The notes below the pieces were generated by a model. It had not been told where the DNA came from and did no database searches. It saw only the letters and a program-made list of their open reading frames with translations. This document shows positions 30,222-44,500 of a stretch of 64,000 nt of DNA, piece by piece; within the stretch, counting starts at the first letter, position 1; each line of letters begins with the position of its first letter. The position numbers were made by a program, and so were the translations under genes. Source of the DNA: Hybos culiciformis (taxonomy: Eukaryota; Arthropoda; Insecta; Diptera; Hybotidae); NCBI GenBank assembly GCA_964007475.1, contig OZ023274.1:103587372-103651371 (forward strand), written 5' to 3'.

Positions 30222-33200
30222 GTTAGTTTTTAATATTAATATTTATTTATTATATTTATTTTGTTGACTCAATATGTTAATTATTTTTTAGAGAATATTT
30301 TTCGTGAAAATTGTAGTTAATATTTTTGTTCACTTTTTTAGTCAAGTGAGAAAATCTATGTAAAATAAACAATATAATGGCGCATTATTTAATTTTCGAA
30401 CATTTTTATATGTATGTACTGCGTATATCTCCTATTATTATGAAATTTCAATTATTTTTCGATAATTTACCGACATGACAATAACCTGAGACTTTATCAT
30501 ATCTTTGATGTAAAAAAATATTTATTAACAATTTTAATTATTGATATTTTTTTTTTAAATGGAAATGGAAAGATTTAAAAATCTATTTATAAAATTGTTT
30601 ACATCCTATAGGTCATAGGAAATATATATATTTATAAAATAGATAATGTAAAATGTTAGTCAGATATATGCCTGTGATTGGTAGTTAATCAACTACGAAC
30701 ATAATTATGTGGTATGCGGAGTTTTGGAAAATATATTTTGGAAACTAGAACAGAACACTTGATATTGAAAAGCCTTAACTACTCGTTTATATTCTATTTA
30801 AATTAAAAATATTAAAAACACATGCAAAAATTCATTAACAATATTTTTTTAGACTTTAGATACTATGTAGAAAGTACTCAATATTATATTAAGTTTAGTT
30901 TTTGTTTAGTTAGGTATATATTTAATTTGATATTTAAAATATTCCAAGTTTAATTTCCAATTCAATTAAAAATGTTTAAATTTATAAATAATGTTTACAA
31001 AACTTAAGCCTTATAAGCCGTACTTGAATTTATCTAAGTCTGTTGTTATAATATTTAATTTTATTTTTTAAATTAAATTAGATTAGGGTCGTAAAATCCC
31101 AATAATAGTGTTTATGTTTTCGCTATTTAGGATTTTGTTGATATTTCTGTTCAGAAATATAATAGTAACTAGTAGTATAGCAATCTATCAAAATTTCTGA
31201 ATTATGGGCGACCTAAATGACATTTTCTCAGTTTACAATAATATTTACAGAATAACATAATATTTATATAAATTAAGTATATATTAAGAATAATCTGAAA
31301 CAAACAAATATAAAAAAAAATTATATATTTTTATTGCGTTATCTTCAAATTGGATAGCCGAATCAAAAAGCTAGTAAGAAATTTTATTAATTTTTTTGAG
31401 AAAATTTGAAAAAAGCTAGAATTTGAACAAATTTATTTACTTTGTCTATATAATATATATAAATAATGACTACAGCGGTTATACAGCGGTTATATAGTGT
31501 CTACAAGTCTTAAAATTGCGCGTTAAGGCAAATTGTTAGGCATTTGATTATATTCTCAAGTCCTCTTGTAGTAAGTACTCTAGAACTTGATTTTAACTTT
31601 TTTAAAAATTTTTTTTAACAATTATCTGTTCAATTTTATTTTATAAGAATAAGAAATTATATGTGTACATAATTCTATGTACGTTCATACTTTATTCAAA
31701 ACTATGTATATATCTAAATTTATGTACAAAAAATAAAAAAAAAATAAAAAAAAAAACAAATAAATTTTATGCGTATAATTTTAATTTTATATAATCCTAC
31801 ATAATATTAGTTTTAAGCATATATGTATGTAGGTAGACAGATTTTGGTATATTGATGTTCATGTTCAACATCACGACGAGAAATTTCTATAAACTAACTA
31901 TACAGTATAAAATAATGAATAAGAGCTTTTAATGTCTTTAAATATATAAACTTCTTAAAGTTGACGAACAGATATTATTTTTGACAAATTCTTTGGATTT
32001 TGAATAATTTCTCTCTCAGAAGCAATAATGCTGCTGTTTTATTCTAGAAATTTCGATTACTTTTTTCATATACTTAATTATATTAATGTTCTCTTTATTT
32101 TTGAAGCATTAAACTATGTTTACAATAATTTTAAATTTCTAGAATCATATTATCTTGTTATTTTGTTCAAGAAAGTATATAGTAGTGAAGTAATTGATAA
32201 ATATATATATAATTTAAATATATCTCTCTTTCTTAAATTGTTCACTTTTGAATTTTTGTATAAACAATTTTTGAAATTCTTTCGAAATTTTTCCAACAAT
32301 AATAACGTAAATAATTTTTCTTTTTTTTTAAATTTATGTACATTTAAGTATATTATATCTACTATAATTTGATAAATTATAATTTTTAAAATATATTTCG
32401 TCTTCATTTCTACGCGCAGATTATTTATTTCTTCATGTTATTCGACCTGTGTTCTATGCTCCTATGTGTATCTTTTTAAACTTTAAAAAGCTTTGTGTGC
32501 AATGAAATTTGTGCGTCATTACGCTCAACTAAATAACGTGGTCTTTTTTTTTGTTGAAATATAAAAAACTTAATACATATATTTTATGTATACTAGCACA
32601 TAATAAATATATAAAAATTTAGATTTTATAAATTCTATTAGGTGAATTCTAGGTGGAAAAATACTTCCGTTGCTGTCAAATTAAACACACTTTTATTTTT
32701 GTGAGCAAAAATTCTTTAAAACAATTTGGAACATAATTTTTAGTTAGTGGGAGTGAAGACTCTAGGGATATAAATTATGTGATTAAAATACAAACTTTTG
32801 TTATATGTACTTAGTGGTTAATCTAACTTCATTTAATTCAAAGTAGATTAGCTATAATATTCTTAAAAATATTATCTTTCTTGCATGCTTATAATAAACA
32901 TTGTCTTGATGTTGCTAAGTTAATGTAGTAAATTTATTTTAGTCACATTAATACGTGATGAGCTAAAAATAGAATATGAAAGATAAAAATATCAATTCAA
33001 TTCTAATACTCTTATACTGCCATCGCATTATCTCATCTCTTATCTTAAATTCGTAGTCGCATCATATACACATAAACTTTATGTTTCTTCTTATATGAAT
33101 AGGAATTGAATACAACATGAAATTAAAGATACTTCATATCTTTCGAGACCATAAATGTCAATTGTCTGAAATTAATTAATATATATAGGGAAGATTTTTG

Positions 33201-35504
33201 GCCTCTAAATTAATGTACAACAACAATTTTTAATTCATAAATATTAAATTTTAAAGCGGAACCAAGTTATAATCAATAATATACTGAACTACATATACTA
33301 TAACACCTATTTAAAACTAATTTGATCTAATAATTTCTTTTCGTTAATCAAATCGAATTAGCAGCAAATTATTTTTTTTATTTTTTTTTTTTCGCATAAT
33401 TGTGCGATTGATAATAATAACAATTACATGTGCTTACGTATCTTCTATAATATACAATGTATACATAAAATTGTATTTACATATAAAATACATGAATTCT
33501 TATTTTATACAAGGTTAATCTAATTATGAATAACTTATTTTTAAAAGCTTAAGCATAAATAAAAATAAATAAAATAAAAACAAAAATTTCTTTTTATACA
33601 TACATACATTTTAATTTTAATTTTACCTTTTAGTATAAAACAAAAATGATACCTACATAATAGTACAATATTATATATAGAAAATTTTTAGCCTGCAAAT
33701 ATGCAATAATGAATATTATAATAATATTATTTTAGATTATTTTAATATAGAAAATAGCATACTTAATTTATAAAACTTACAAATCTAAAACTTTTATACA
33801 GTAGTGTTTATTATAATAATATTTTATTTTGGATCTTGGTATATTTTGTAATTAATGAGAAGAAGAATGCAATAACATCTGTTTGTTTGCTTACCCTGTA
33901 TTCATCGTACAAAAAAAGTTCCTTCCGGTCTATACAAAAATTTAGATAAGTGTATCTGAGTAAAGCAATATACTAGAGTGCTAGAGTTTAAATTTAGAAT
34001 AAGGATCTTAATTTAATTATTATTGTTATACTGATAAAAATTTTGGTACATAAAATTCGACTTTTTGAACTTGTACTATATATAGAAATTATGTCTTAAA
34101 ATGCAATGAGATTGCAAAACAATTTGCTTAACTTTTGGTACCTTAGTCTTGTCACGGATGTATTATCAGGGTTATAATATAATTTTATTATTTTGCTTAA
34201 TTAATATAAAAAAAAAAAGTTCAAATATGTCATTTTGTATCAATTTGTGAATGAAATAGCGAAATATTTAAAAGTAAAAAAAAAAATTAATTTATTTTTT
34301 GCATTTTAGCAAATAAATTAGTTGTTAGGCTAAAGTTTGTTCACCTAAAATAGCGCGCTATAAAATCTAACTTAAAATTCAAAAAATATAATAATGCAAT
34401 AAAATTTAAATGCGACAAAAAGATTTCAATAAAATAAAAATTATATACATTTTAAAACTAGCCAAAATAAAGAATTTAAATAAAAAATGAAGTTGTTTTT
34501 TCATCTCGTTTTTTTTTTTTTTATTTAAAACATGAAGTAAATAATATAAAATTCAAAAGCTTATCAATTATTGACTTAACTTATTTGTTAAGTTTTTGTT
34601 CAAATAACAATAACATATATAACAAGAATAAAACAAAATGTTTTTAGATATTTGAAAAATTTGTTTTACAGGAAACATTTATAATTTATTATCAAAACTT
34701 AGATAAAATTCAACAAAGTCTAGTAAATTTTTTTTAGTAATTTTCAGATCCTGAAAAATTGAGAAAATCAATAAGAGAGCTTAAAACTTGTATCTTGATG
34801 AAAAATTCTAGCCAAGAATTCTATCGTAGAATTGCAAAGTTGTTTTAAATTAGAAACAAGTTGTTGTCAAACGCATTTGGTGCGCTCGTTTTAAACATTT
34901 AATTAATAAACTCTATATATATATAGGATTTTTGAAATTTTTAATTTTTTTTTTAATTAGACAATTTTATTTTATTTTGTCGAAGATCGTACGACAATGA
35001 TGGGAGGATAGGACATATTTTTCTTTTTTTTCAAAATTCATAATATCTATCAATTATTTTTAATTATATATACTTTCAAGTGGCCAGTAAATATAAAAAT
35101 TTCTTTAAAATATAATAAATGCAAATAATAAATTTATTTTTATTTATTTTAAAATAAAAAAAGAAGAAAATAAATTTTTTTTATTATTCCAACAAAATAC
35201 AAAAATGTTGTAAATATTTTTGACAATATTATAATATTTTTCAACCGATCGGTTATATTAATTGTTATTCTGTATATATATAGAAAAAAGAAACACACTC
35301 ACAAAAAATTAATTCAAGTGAACAAATTAAACAAAAAATTTAAGTTTTTAAGTGAAAATTTAAACGTGTATATATTATTGGCCTTTAGGGTAATGAGGAA
35401 AGAACATAATAATAATTTTAATGCGTTGGGGATCGTTATGTTGTATTTAGTGCTATAGAATTTAGATCACTAAATGGAGTATTATATGCGTCAATACACA
35501 TGCA

Positions 35505-35610
35505 ATCATTTAGATGCATCTGCGTAAATAATGAAAAAATTTAGATGCATCAGCGTATATAATGAAAAAATTTAGATGCATCAGCGTAAATAATGAAATC
35601 ATTTAGATGT
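35505..35610. repeat. 31-bp tandem repeat, ~3.3 copies
   Basis: The core TTTAGATGCATC recurs at exact 31-nt spacing (35509, 35540, 35571), with a fourth partial copy TTTAGATG at 35602. Units differ by one or two bases (CTGCGTAAAT, CAGCGTATAT, CAGCGTAAAT). It lies about 150 bp before the foldback element. Each unit contains the palindrome GATGCATC. Confidence 0.88.
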
Positions 35611-35763
35611 TTCGTATTGAATATTACGTAATACCTAAACAAACATAATATCTCTCACAATATTTCAATACAGCCAAATACAAAAAAAAAAAAAATGAGA
35701 AAAAATGAGAAGAAAAAATATTCTCTCTTTGCAACTACCTCTCCCTTACGCATTAAAACAGTA

Positions 35764-35946
35764 TATTGGATATGTAAACAAAATTTGTTATACAACTCGA
35801 TCTGTATTTACACAAAAATACATTGTCACTTGCCAATTTATATCACTCGACCTTCGGTCTCGTGATATAAGTATTGACTCGTGTCAATGTATTTTTGTGT
35901 ATACAGAACTCTTAATTAATAACAAATTTAGTTTACATATACAATA
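35764..35946. mobile_element. Foldback/hairpin element (~183 bp palindrome)
   Basis: Arms pair along nearly the whole length: TATGTAAACAAAATTTGTTA at the left against TAACAAATTTAGTTTACATA at the right; CTGTATTTACACAAAAATAC against GTATTTTTGTGTATACAG; TTATATCAC against GTGATATAA; and an apical GACC-TTC-GGTC hairpin near 35849-35859. It looks like a MITE-type or foldback insertion. A target duplication was not identified, and similarity fades out beyond the borders given. Confidence 0.75.
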
Positions 35947-38900
35947 ATCTACTATTATATCAGTATCAGTTCGCCACTATCAAACCTGACACGAAATTGG
36001 GTTTAGCTTTAAACACTGCGGATCTTTAGGACTTCTATTGAACCAATTTTGTTGTATAGATTAAAAAAGGCTGCAAAAAAATATTATTACTCGTATTATT
36101 CATTAATTATTTATCAAAATTTTATTTCACAATTTTTATTTACACTTAAAAAAATTTTTTTTGATTTTTTTAATTTTATAATTTATTGCGAAAATTTTAA
36201 AATCATTTCATATATTAATAATATACAATTTTTGATTAAAATCTTGTAGAAAAAAAAAAATGTATTTTAGTTTTTTTTTTTTTAATTTTTTTAAATTTTA
36301 AACGCAAATATACATAATTTAAGAATAAATTAGGAAAATTTAATAAAAAATATATACATATATTTATAATATGTATTAAAGGTAACCTTTATTGGTAATA
36401 CGAAATTTTTAAGAATTTGTAACCAAAAAAAATAAAAAAAATGTTAAAAGATTTATTTTAAGATAAATTTTCATGAAAGAAAAAAATATAAAACACATAT
36501 AGTATGAATGTTTGGATATATATAATTAGAATTAGATTTTAACCCACGTATGAAAAGATAATTTTCTGTTTTAAAAATGTTACATTTTAAGTATTATTAT
36601 ATGCATAAAAATATTGGCTAAATCTAAAATAAAAATGTTACAAATGTTATTATTTCATATTAAGCATGTATAAAAACTTTCCTGTCAAAATAGTCCGAAT
36701 AATAGTAGTATAAAATTAAATTTTACAAAAATAAAATTCAAAATGATAGTATTATAGAGAATAACGGCAGCTAACGATGCATCAATTCCTCAGTGTAAAA
36801 GAACTTATAATTTAGTACCATTTTTTGGTTTATATATAAACGTAGTTTGATTAATTTTAATTTTTGACAAAGAACGGTATGTAATTTGATACACCACGAT
36901 AAGTAATATCTATCTCATAAACAACACCAGCCAGTAATTTGAATATAATAGTTATATAGATAAATAATTACAATCTGTCATAAATGTAATATCCAAAAAA
37001 ATATGTTGATAACAAACAACGTTAAAATATCAAAATTCTCTGAACATTTCCTTAATAAATTATTTACAAAATTTTTTTTAAATGTTGAAATTACAAAATG
37101 GTTCTTAACATAAACAATAACTTTAATTATATTGATTTTAATTTATAGCATAAAAAATAAATTAATCCAATCCTATATTGAATATAATATTAGAAAAATT
37201 ATATAAAAATGTGAATTAACAACAACGTACATTAACTTATATAAAAAATTATGTAGATAATGATTACTTTGTATAATAGTGTAATTTTGTTTTTTTTTGT
37301 TTTAATGAAATTTTTAAAAATTAAAAAAAAATTGTTTTTTGCATAAATATTTCTTTGAGCTTAAAGAATATATTATTATTGTTAATTTTAAGTTGAAAAA
37401 GTATAATAAAAGTATATAAAATCAATTACTGAATTGAATAATATAAAACAATTTTGAACTTCTAACATTAGTAGTCGTCTAACATTAGTAGCTAAGTGTC
37501 TTTCCTCTACATAAAGAAATTTTATTGGTTTTTAAAGTTTGCGAATAAATTAAATTTAATATTTAAGCACACTTTTTAAATAAATGAATAAAGCTTCTAA
37601 CTATGACATTCTAAAAAATGTTAACAACAATTTTTTTTTTTTATTATTAATATTTTAAACGCATTTCGATAGAGTGATTCAAAATTGCTTATATTATATA
37701 TATATTACATAACTTTGGTTTGTGGTATTCGCGGTAGTCTAGAAATATAAAGTCGTTCACGTTGAAGAAAAAAAAATGTTAAAAAAACCTCATCCTAAGT
37801 GTGGTGAGACATAAAAAATAAGATTACAGTTCTGTTGAAGTGTGTTTAGTTCTTAAAACAGGATGTAAGAAAAAAAGGTAGTATTGACAGTAACTTCGAT
37901 TATGTTTTAATAAACTTCAAATCCTTCTGAATAACAGTAGCTATAGTGTCAGATTCCATGAATTACACTTTTACCAATAGTATTTGTGACACTTGCTCAA
38001 AATATCTTTAATAGGGATATTAAAAACATAATAAACATTTTTTTTTTTTGGATATTATACACCCCAACAGATATGCAAAATCAACTAACTTGTATTTGAA
38101 TTGGTAAACTATAAAAATAAGAAAAAAATTAATTTTAAAATAAATTTTAGCGCAGAAAAGAAAAGTGAATGTCCACTAAAAGGCCTTGGAATAAAAACTG
38201 ATTTTGTTATTCTGATGCATTCTGGTATTTTATATTAAGAAAAAAAAAAATCAGCAAAATTTAATGATAACTAGGTGTGTTTTTTATTTTAAGATTAAGT
38301 ATATAAAATAATTTTTTTTTTTTATTATTTAAAATGCAATTTTTTTTTAATTTTACATCAAACAAAAAACATTGCCATTAATTTAGAAACAATCGTCTAA
38401 GGCTGCAATTAAAATTTTATACATGAATTTTGTTATTTTTTTTTTTCTATATTTTTATCTTAGAGAGCTTGTTTGTATATCGTCGTCGGTTAAATTGGGA
38501 ATATAAGAAAAAAAATTTATTCCAACCAGTTTCTTTCTAAGGTATTTTTATGTGATTTTTGTTTTTATTTTGTTTTTTTCTTTAAGAAGTTTTTTGTAAT
38601 TTAGTTATTAAGATATTAATGTAACAATCCTTATTAAAAAAAACAAAATTAATCTTTTATAGTTGGAAATTTTTTCTATTTAATAAAGTTAAGGTTGAGA
38701 CGTCATGTTGCGTTTTAAAGTCAATGTGTATGTTTTTAGAGATTTTCAAATATCATTTTTTGTTTCATATATAAAGTTCTCGAATATAATTAAATATAGT
38801 TGAAATTATGGAAACTGAAATGCATAATTAATTAATTAATAATTAATTAAATTAATTAAAAATTAAGATTTTTGGTTATATTTTAATAAGTACTGAATCC

Positions 38901-41496
38901 CATATTATTTGTCAGATTATTAAATGAAGTATACTATCTATAAAGAATAGAATGCCACAATATTCATAGTTTTTTTTATTATATAAATATTTTAAGTTAA
39001 CAAAATATTGATATTAATATAAATTACAAAGTAAGGTGTTATATATTTACTTAATAAATATATCGTGTAATAAAATAATTAAATAAAAAAATCAGAGTGT
39101 ACATTATGCTGATTACAACAGTTGTGTTATGTAATTTCAGTTTTATTTTATATTGTCGAGTTAAACGCTCTTCACATATACTGTTTACATTTTAAAGTCC
39201 AATTTTTAAAATTAAAACAATTAATTAATTTCTTGAAAAATTTTATTATCGTAATAACTTCAGTTGGTAAAAAAAAAAAAAATTAGATAGGGTCTTCAAT
39301 TCCCCATTGTCGTTATGTGTATAGTTCCATAAAAATGCATTATCTCTGCAAAAGCATTTAATTAGGCGTTAATTAGGTGATAATTAAAAAAAAAAATAAT
39401 TTTTATACTAATTTATTATTTATGTTCAAAAAAAAAAAAGCTCTTGGGACCATATTAAAAGAATGAAAAAACATATGTTTTTTAGTGAATGAGTTTTTTT
39501 TTTTATATACCTACTTAAGATAAATTGGGTCATTTAAAAAAACAAAAAACGATTTTTATTATAAAGGAAAAAAAAAATTATAAGAAATAAAATATATAAA
39601 ATAAATAGTATAGGTAATCTGGTAACGTAAAACTCTAAAACTTTATATTTCAATGTATAATGTATATTAGTTATATACATTATATATGCAATATATATAT
39701 ACATAAAATATGCAATTTAATGCAATCATGATGAAACAACTAAATCAAAAAGTAATATATATATATAAAAAAATACATATAAATATATTTTAGTTTTATT
39801 ATTTATTGCAATTCACTCTGAAACAAAAATAAAATATTATTCTTTCATATATTATTTTGTTAACACACAGGTCCAATAATTTTTTTTTATATTTATATAC
39901 AAAAACAAAAACGTCACGCAAATTTAATTTTTTTTCTTTTAATATTACAATCGTAATCGAGCACTTTTTGAAATATATATAATTTTTTTATTATTATTAT
40001 GAAAAAGAACAAAATATTTTTTTTTATATATAGCTAGATAGAGTGTATTAATATAAAAAAATATAATAAAATTAAAACCTAAAGTGTTTTAAATCCGGTT
40101 TTAAAGTAAAATAAAAAAATTTTTTATTCATATAATTCGGGTGAGAATACAAATATTGATAAAAAAAAATTATTTTGTGAATAATAATTATTTCATAATA
40201 ATTTTTTACTTGCATAATTTTATATTCCTAGCTAGGATATGATTATGAAAAAGAAAAACCATGCATATATAGTCTGACATTTAAGTTTTCATTGTTTTCT
40301 TCTTTTTTTTTTTTTGACACTGTCATTGTGATTGTTTTTTATTTGTAATTGTTTATTATTTTAATTTTCAAGACGCGCAAAATAATAAGAAAAATATATT
40401 ACCACATAATATTAATTTGAATATTTTTTTTTATTTTCTTTCTGGTTGAATATATATGATAATGAAATTCATAGAAAAATTAGTAATTTTCAATTTATGA
40501 ACTTTTATTTTATAATTCTTGGAGAAATATTTTAATAATTTACACTAAGAAAAATAAAATACTAAGCTGCCGTAGCTATAATTTCTATATATCCCTTGCT
40601 ATATGAATATGTGTCAAATCGAGTAGTTAGTAAATAATTGCAGAAACTAATTTTGTATAAAAACTATAATTTAGGCGTAGCAATTTTTGTCATACAATTC
40701 AGTTGCTATATATTTTTGGCTATACTGAGTTTTTTTTTTTTTTTGAGTGTATAGTTAAGGATATTGTGAATATTTTTTTTTTCTACGAGTAATTTACAAT
40801 TTCCGTGTTCTCTGATTTGAAAAATTTATTTTACTATAAATAAAGTACGACAACTTGACAAGTTAATTTTGAACGAATATATTATTATTAATGTGTTTTT
40901 TTTTTATCACTATACTATCTATCTCCAAGTAAAAATAATTATAATTTTATTTTTTACTATATTTTGAAAAGTCATTAAAGACTTTCTGAACACAACTTTT
41001 TATGTATACATAATTTTTTTTTTTTACTCTTGAAACTTTAGCAATAATCTTATCAATAAATATTAATAATAAATATTACTTATGCAAATTTAATTTAAGT
41101 ATTCCAAACTTATTATTTAGTTAAATAAATAAATAATAATAATAAATTCTTCATTCATCCACGATTGACTTTCTACCCTACAATCAAATATATATATGTA
41201 TAAACTTAAGCATTCAAATATGCAACTAAGGTCATTTAACAAAAAATAAAAAATAAAAATAAAAGTGTCATTATTATTTAGTGCAATTTAGTTCTAGACT
41301 CCACAGTTTATATTATTGTGCAAAAAAAAAATATAAAATAAAAAAATCGATATATAAATCTGATAAAATTCGTACAAACCTTTTGAAATACCTTTACAGG
41401 ATATGGTGTAGGTATAGCGATACGCTATTTTTCCTGGACTTTTATTTTAGATGTTTTTTTCACCTTCAAATTATCGAATTAATTTATTAATGTTAA

Positions 41497-41513
41497 CAAC
41501 AACAACAACAACA
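41497..41513. repeat. (AAC)n microsatellite
   Basis: Five to six AAC/CAA units in non-coding sequence. Confidence 0.75.
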
Positions 41514-44500
41514 AGTGGGTATATTGTTCAACCGCAAAAATATTATATTAAATAACAAGTATTTTAATTCCAATTTCGAGAGCAAACGATTCATAATAAT
41601 TTGTTAAAGAACGAATAATTCTTTTTCTTTATTCTTGTGAATTAATAATTAACTGAACTTAATAAAATTGTTTTTAACTTTTCAAAATATTTAAAAAAAA
41701 AAGTTTTATTCTGGTAGTAATATTCGAATAGAAATCAATTTAATTTCCCATTCGATATAGAAAATAATAATAGCCTTAGGCAAAGTAGTCACTTTTTGAA
41801 ATCATTCAGGATAAATTAATGAGCTATTAGTTTCAAAAAATTTTATGTAATTTCGGGGTTGTTTAGTGTCTCATTTCAGTAAACATTGGATAGAAGAAAA
41901 TTCCCAAAATAAAAAGAAAAAATACTGCTCTAGTAAGCATAGTACGTCGACAGAATAAGATTAGATATATTAGTATAGTGATAGTATACAATTGATATAT
42001 TTGTCCATTCTATACTATCACTGCAGATATACATTATAACTATCAACTATCCTGAATTAATTGAAATTATAAATCATTAAGTAATTTATTATAAACAAAT
42101 TTTTAAACATCAATATTAAAAATATTTAAATTTTGAACAATATACCTCTGCTCTGCTCAACTAATAACCTAAAAACTCAAAAACATAAATTGTCATTTGC
42201 ATTACAATTTTACGTGGAAATAAAATATTTTTTTTCTTTAAATTTGTTTATTAAAAAGGTAAATTTAATTTTACATATTCGATTTAAAATTTTGAAATAT
42301 ATATTTTTTTTTATAATAAAATTGAAAAGTGTTATATTAATGTTATATTTGCAGCAGCACCTTTACTTTTTTTTTTCTTGTTTTTATTAAAAATATTATA
42401 TTTATAAGAAATAAGAAAAAAAAAAAAAACTTAAAACTTGAAAATAAAATGTGCATTAAATATAAAATTTAAAAATATATTTTTTTAATTTTTTAAGAAG
42501 TTAGCAACAACAGTTCATTTTTTATTTAATTTTTTAATTTATTTTTTAATCCAGGGACAAATTTATGTGTAAAGGTTTATTTTATTTTCTAAAAACTGAT
42601 ATCAGGTTTTTTATTTTTTAACAAGTTTCTTTTTTTTTTATTTTTAATTTTTTTTTTATTTTACTTTGATCTTTGATTTTATTTTCATTTTTTTTTTAAT
42701 TCAAATATTTTGCCTTTTCATTGTCAGCCAAAACAGAATCCCATATACTTATTATAAATGACTAGTATATACTTAATATATAAATGTAAGATCCTTGAAA
42801 TAAATATAATAAAGAAATCATTTTTTTGTACATTAATATACAATTGAAGCGTCAATGTTGATTTTAATAAAAAGGATATCAATAAGTCGCTTAAGTTAAA
42901 AGACAGGTGAATTATATGAAAAATATATATTTTTTAAATAATTGTAATTAAATGTAATTTCATAGTAGTTTTTTGCATACCAATATTGATTCAGATGAAA
43001 TGTAAAATTAAACCAGAACAACAATAGTGCCAGCTTTTAATATTAATGTAAAAATATGTAAATCACATTTGAGCCGTTTACTTTGAAAGTGGTTTAAGTC
43101 CATTTGTTCTTGTATTGAGATATTTAAGGGTTTGTGTTTGAATTGATTTAAAAATATTGGTAACTGGTTTTAAGTGGCTTTCATGTTTGTATGATCTTAA
43201 ACATGTTAGATAATAAAATGTAATACCTTTTATAAACATTATTTGCATTATCAGTATCTTGACACTTGACCTTTTAAAATACGCTATAATCGTCTTACTG
43301 ATATATATTAAAAGTACTTAAAAATATTTTTACAGACATTAATATTTCCATAACCTAATTTTGAAGTGTCAAATTTAAAGCGATTTTAATGATACTAGAC
43401 TAAAATTGTTTATAAATAAAAAGAATATATAGGATTGTGTTTATTGTTATCATTAACTATTTCAAAATAAACGGCTCAATTATCATAAAAAAATTCTTCA
43501 AAACATATCCCACAAACAAGTAAATTCTTTATAATTTTCTTCTTTTTTTTAACTTCTTCCTGAATACATATATATGAAATGAAACCAGCTTTTGTCATTT
43601 TTATGATTGATAATATTTAAAAAAATATTTTATTAACATAAAATTTAACCCGTACTCTTATTGTGTAAGTTTTCAGAGGAAAAAAAATTATAAAATTTTA
43701 AATATATAAATTTCAGAGAAACATGGATAACAGAAAAGATCTAGCGAAATTTTTCCAATAAAAAAATTCTATATATAATTTTTAAAATAAAAGTTTAGGG
43801 TTTCATGTTGGAAAATCTATTTATATAAAAATAAATTTTATATATATAAAATATTTGTATTATAAATTATAAACATTTATTAACTTTAAAAATTATTGAA
43901 AATTTAGCGTAGGAAATCTTATTGATATAAACATATAAACATAGTAATAAAGTGATAACGTTAATTAATATTTAAAATAGCTAAGCACAAAACAAAACAT
44001 TAAATTAACCCAGTTCTTTGCCTTGTTAACACAAACAACACAAACAGAAAAAATAAATATATTGTGGTAGGTATTTTAGAATTTTATGTAATTTTATTTT
44101 TTATGATTATTTATGATTATTTTTTATGAAGTAGCATTTTATTTATTTTTTTGCTTAATTACATACTTTTACTTAACATAGTAATTTATTAAATTATTTT
44201 AATTTTAGGTTTTGCTTGAATAATTTAATTAGTTATATAACAGGGTACTTCTATAACATAAAATGAATTTACTGTGTTGTGTATATAATTCTGTTCTGTT
44301 GTATATTAATATTGTTCCAAAACGAAACGTTTTTGTTTTTTTTTTTAATTATTTCGAAGGTGACTTTTGAAGGACAATAAAATAAAATAGAAAACTCAAC
44401 TGTCAAACTAATATTATCGTGTACTTCCAGGACAAATTTTGAGTATAACATCGTGTATTCTTAATTCTAAATTAGACTTAATTATGTTCTGGCCAAAACT

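Noticed and set aside
32028..32372. 114-codon plus-strand frame overlapping an antisense frame at 32150-32407
   Set aside because: Composition is Phe/Ile/Tyr/Asn from A/T-rich sequence on both strands, with no motif, splice support or start context.
35705..35947. Plus-strand 80-codon frame
   Set aside because: It is the foldback hairpin read as protein; the palindrome explains its lack of stops.
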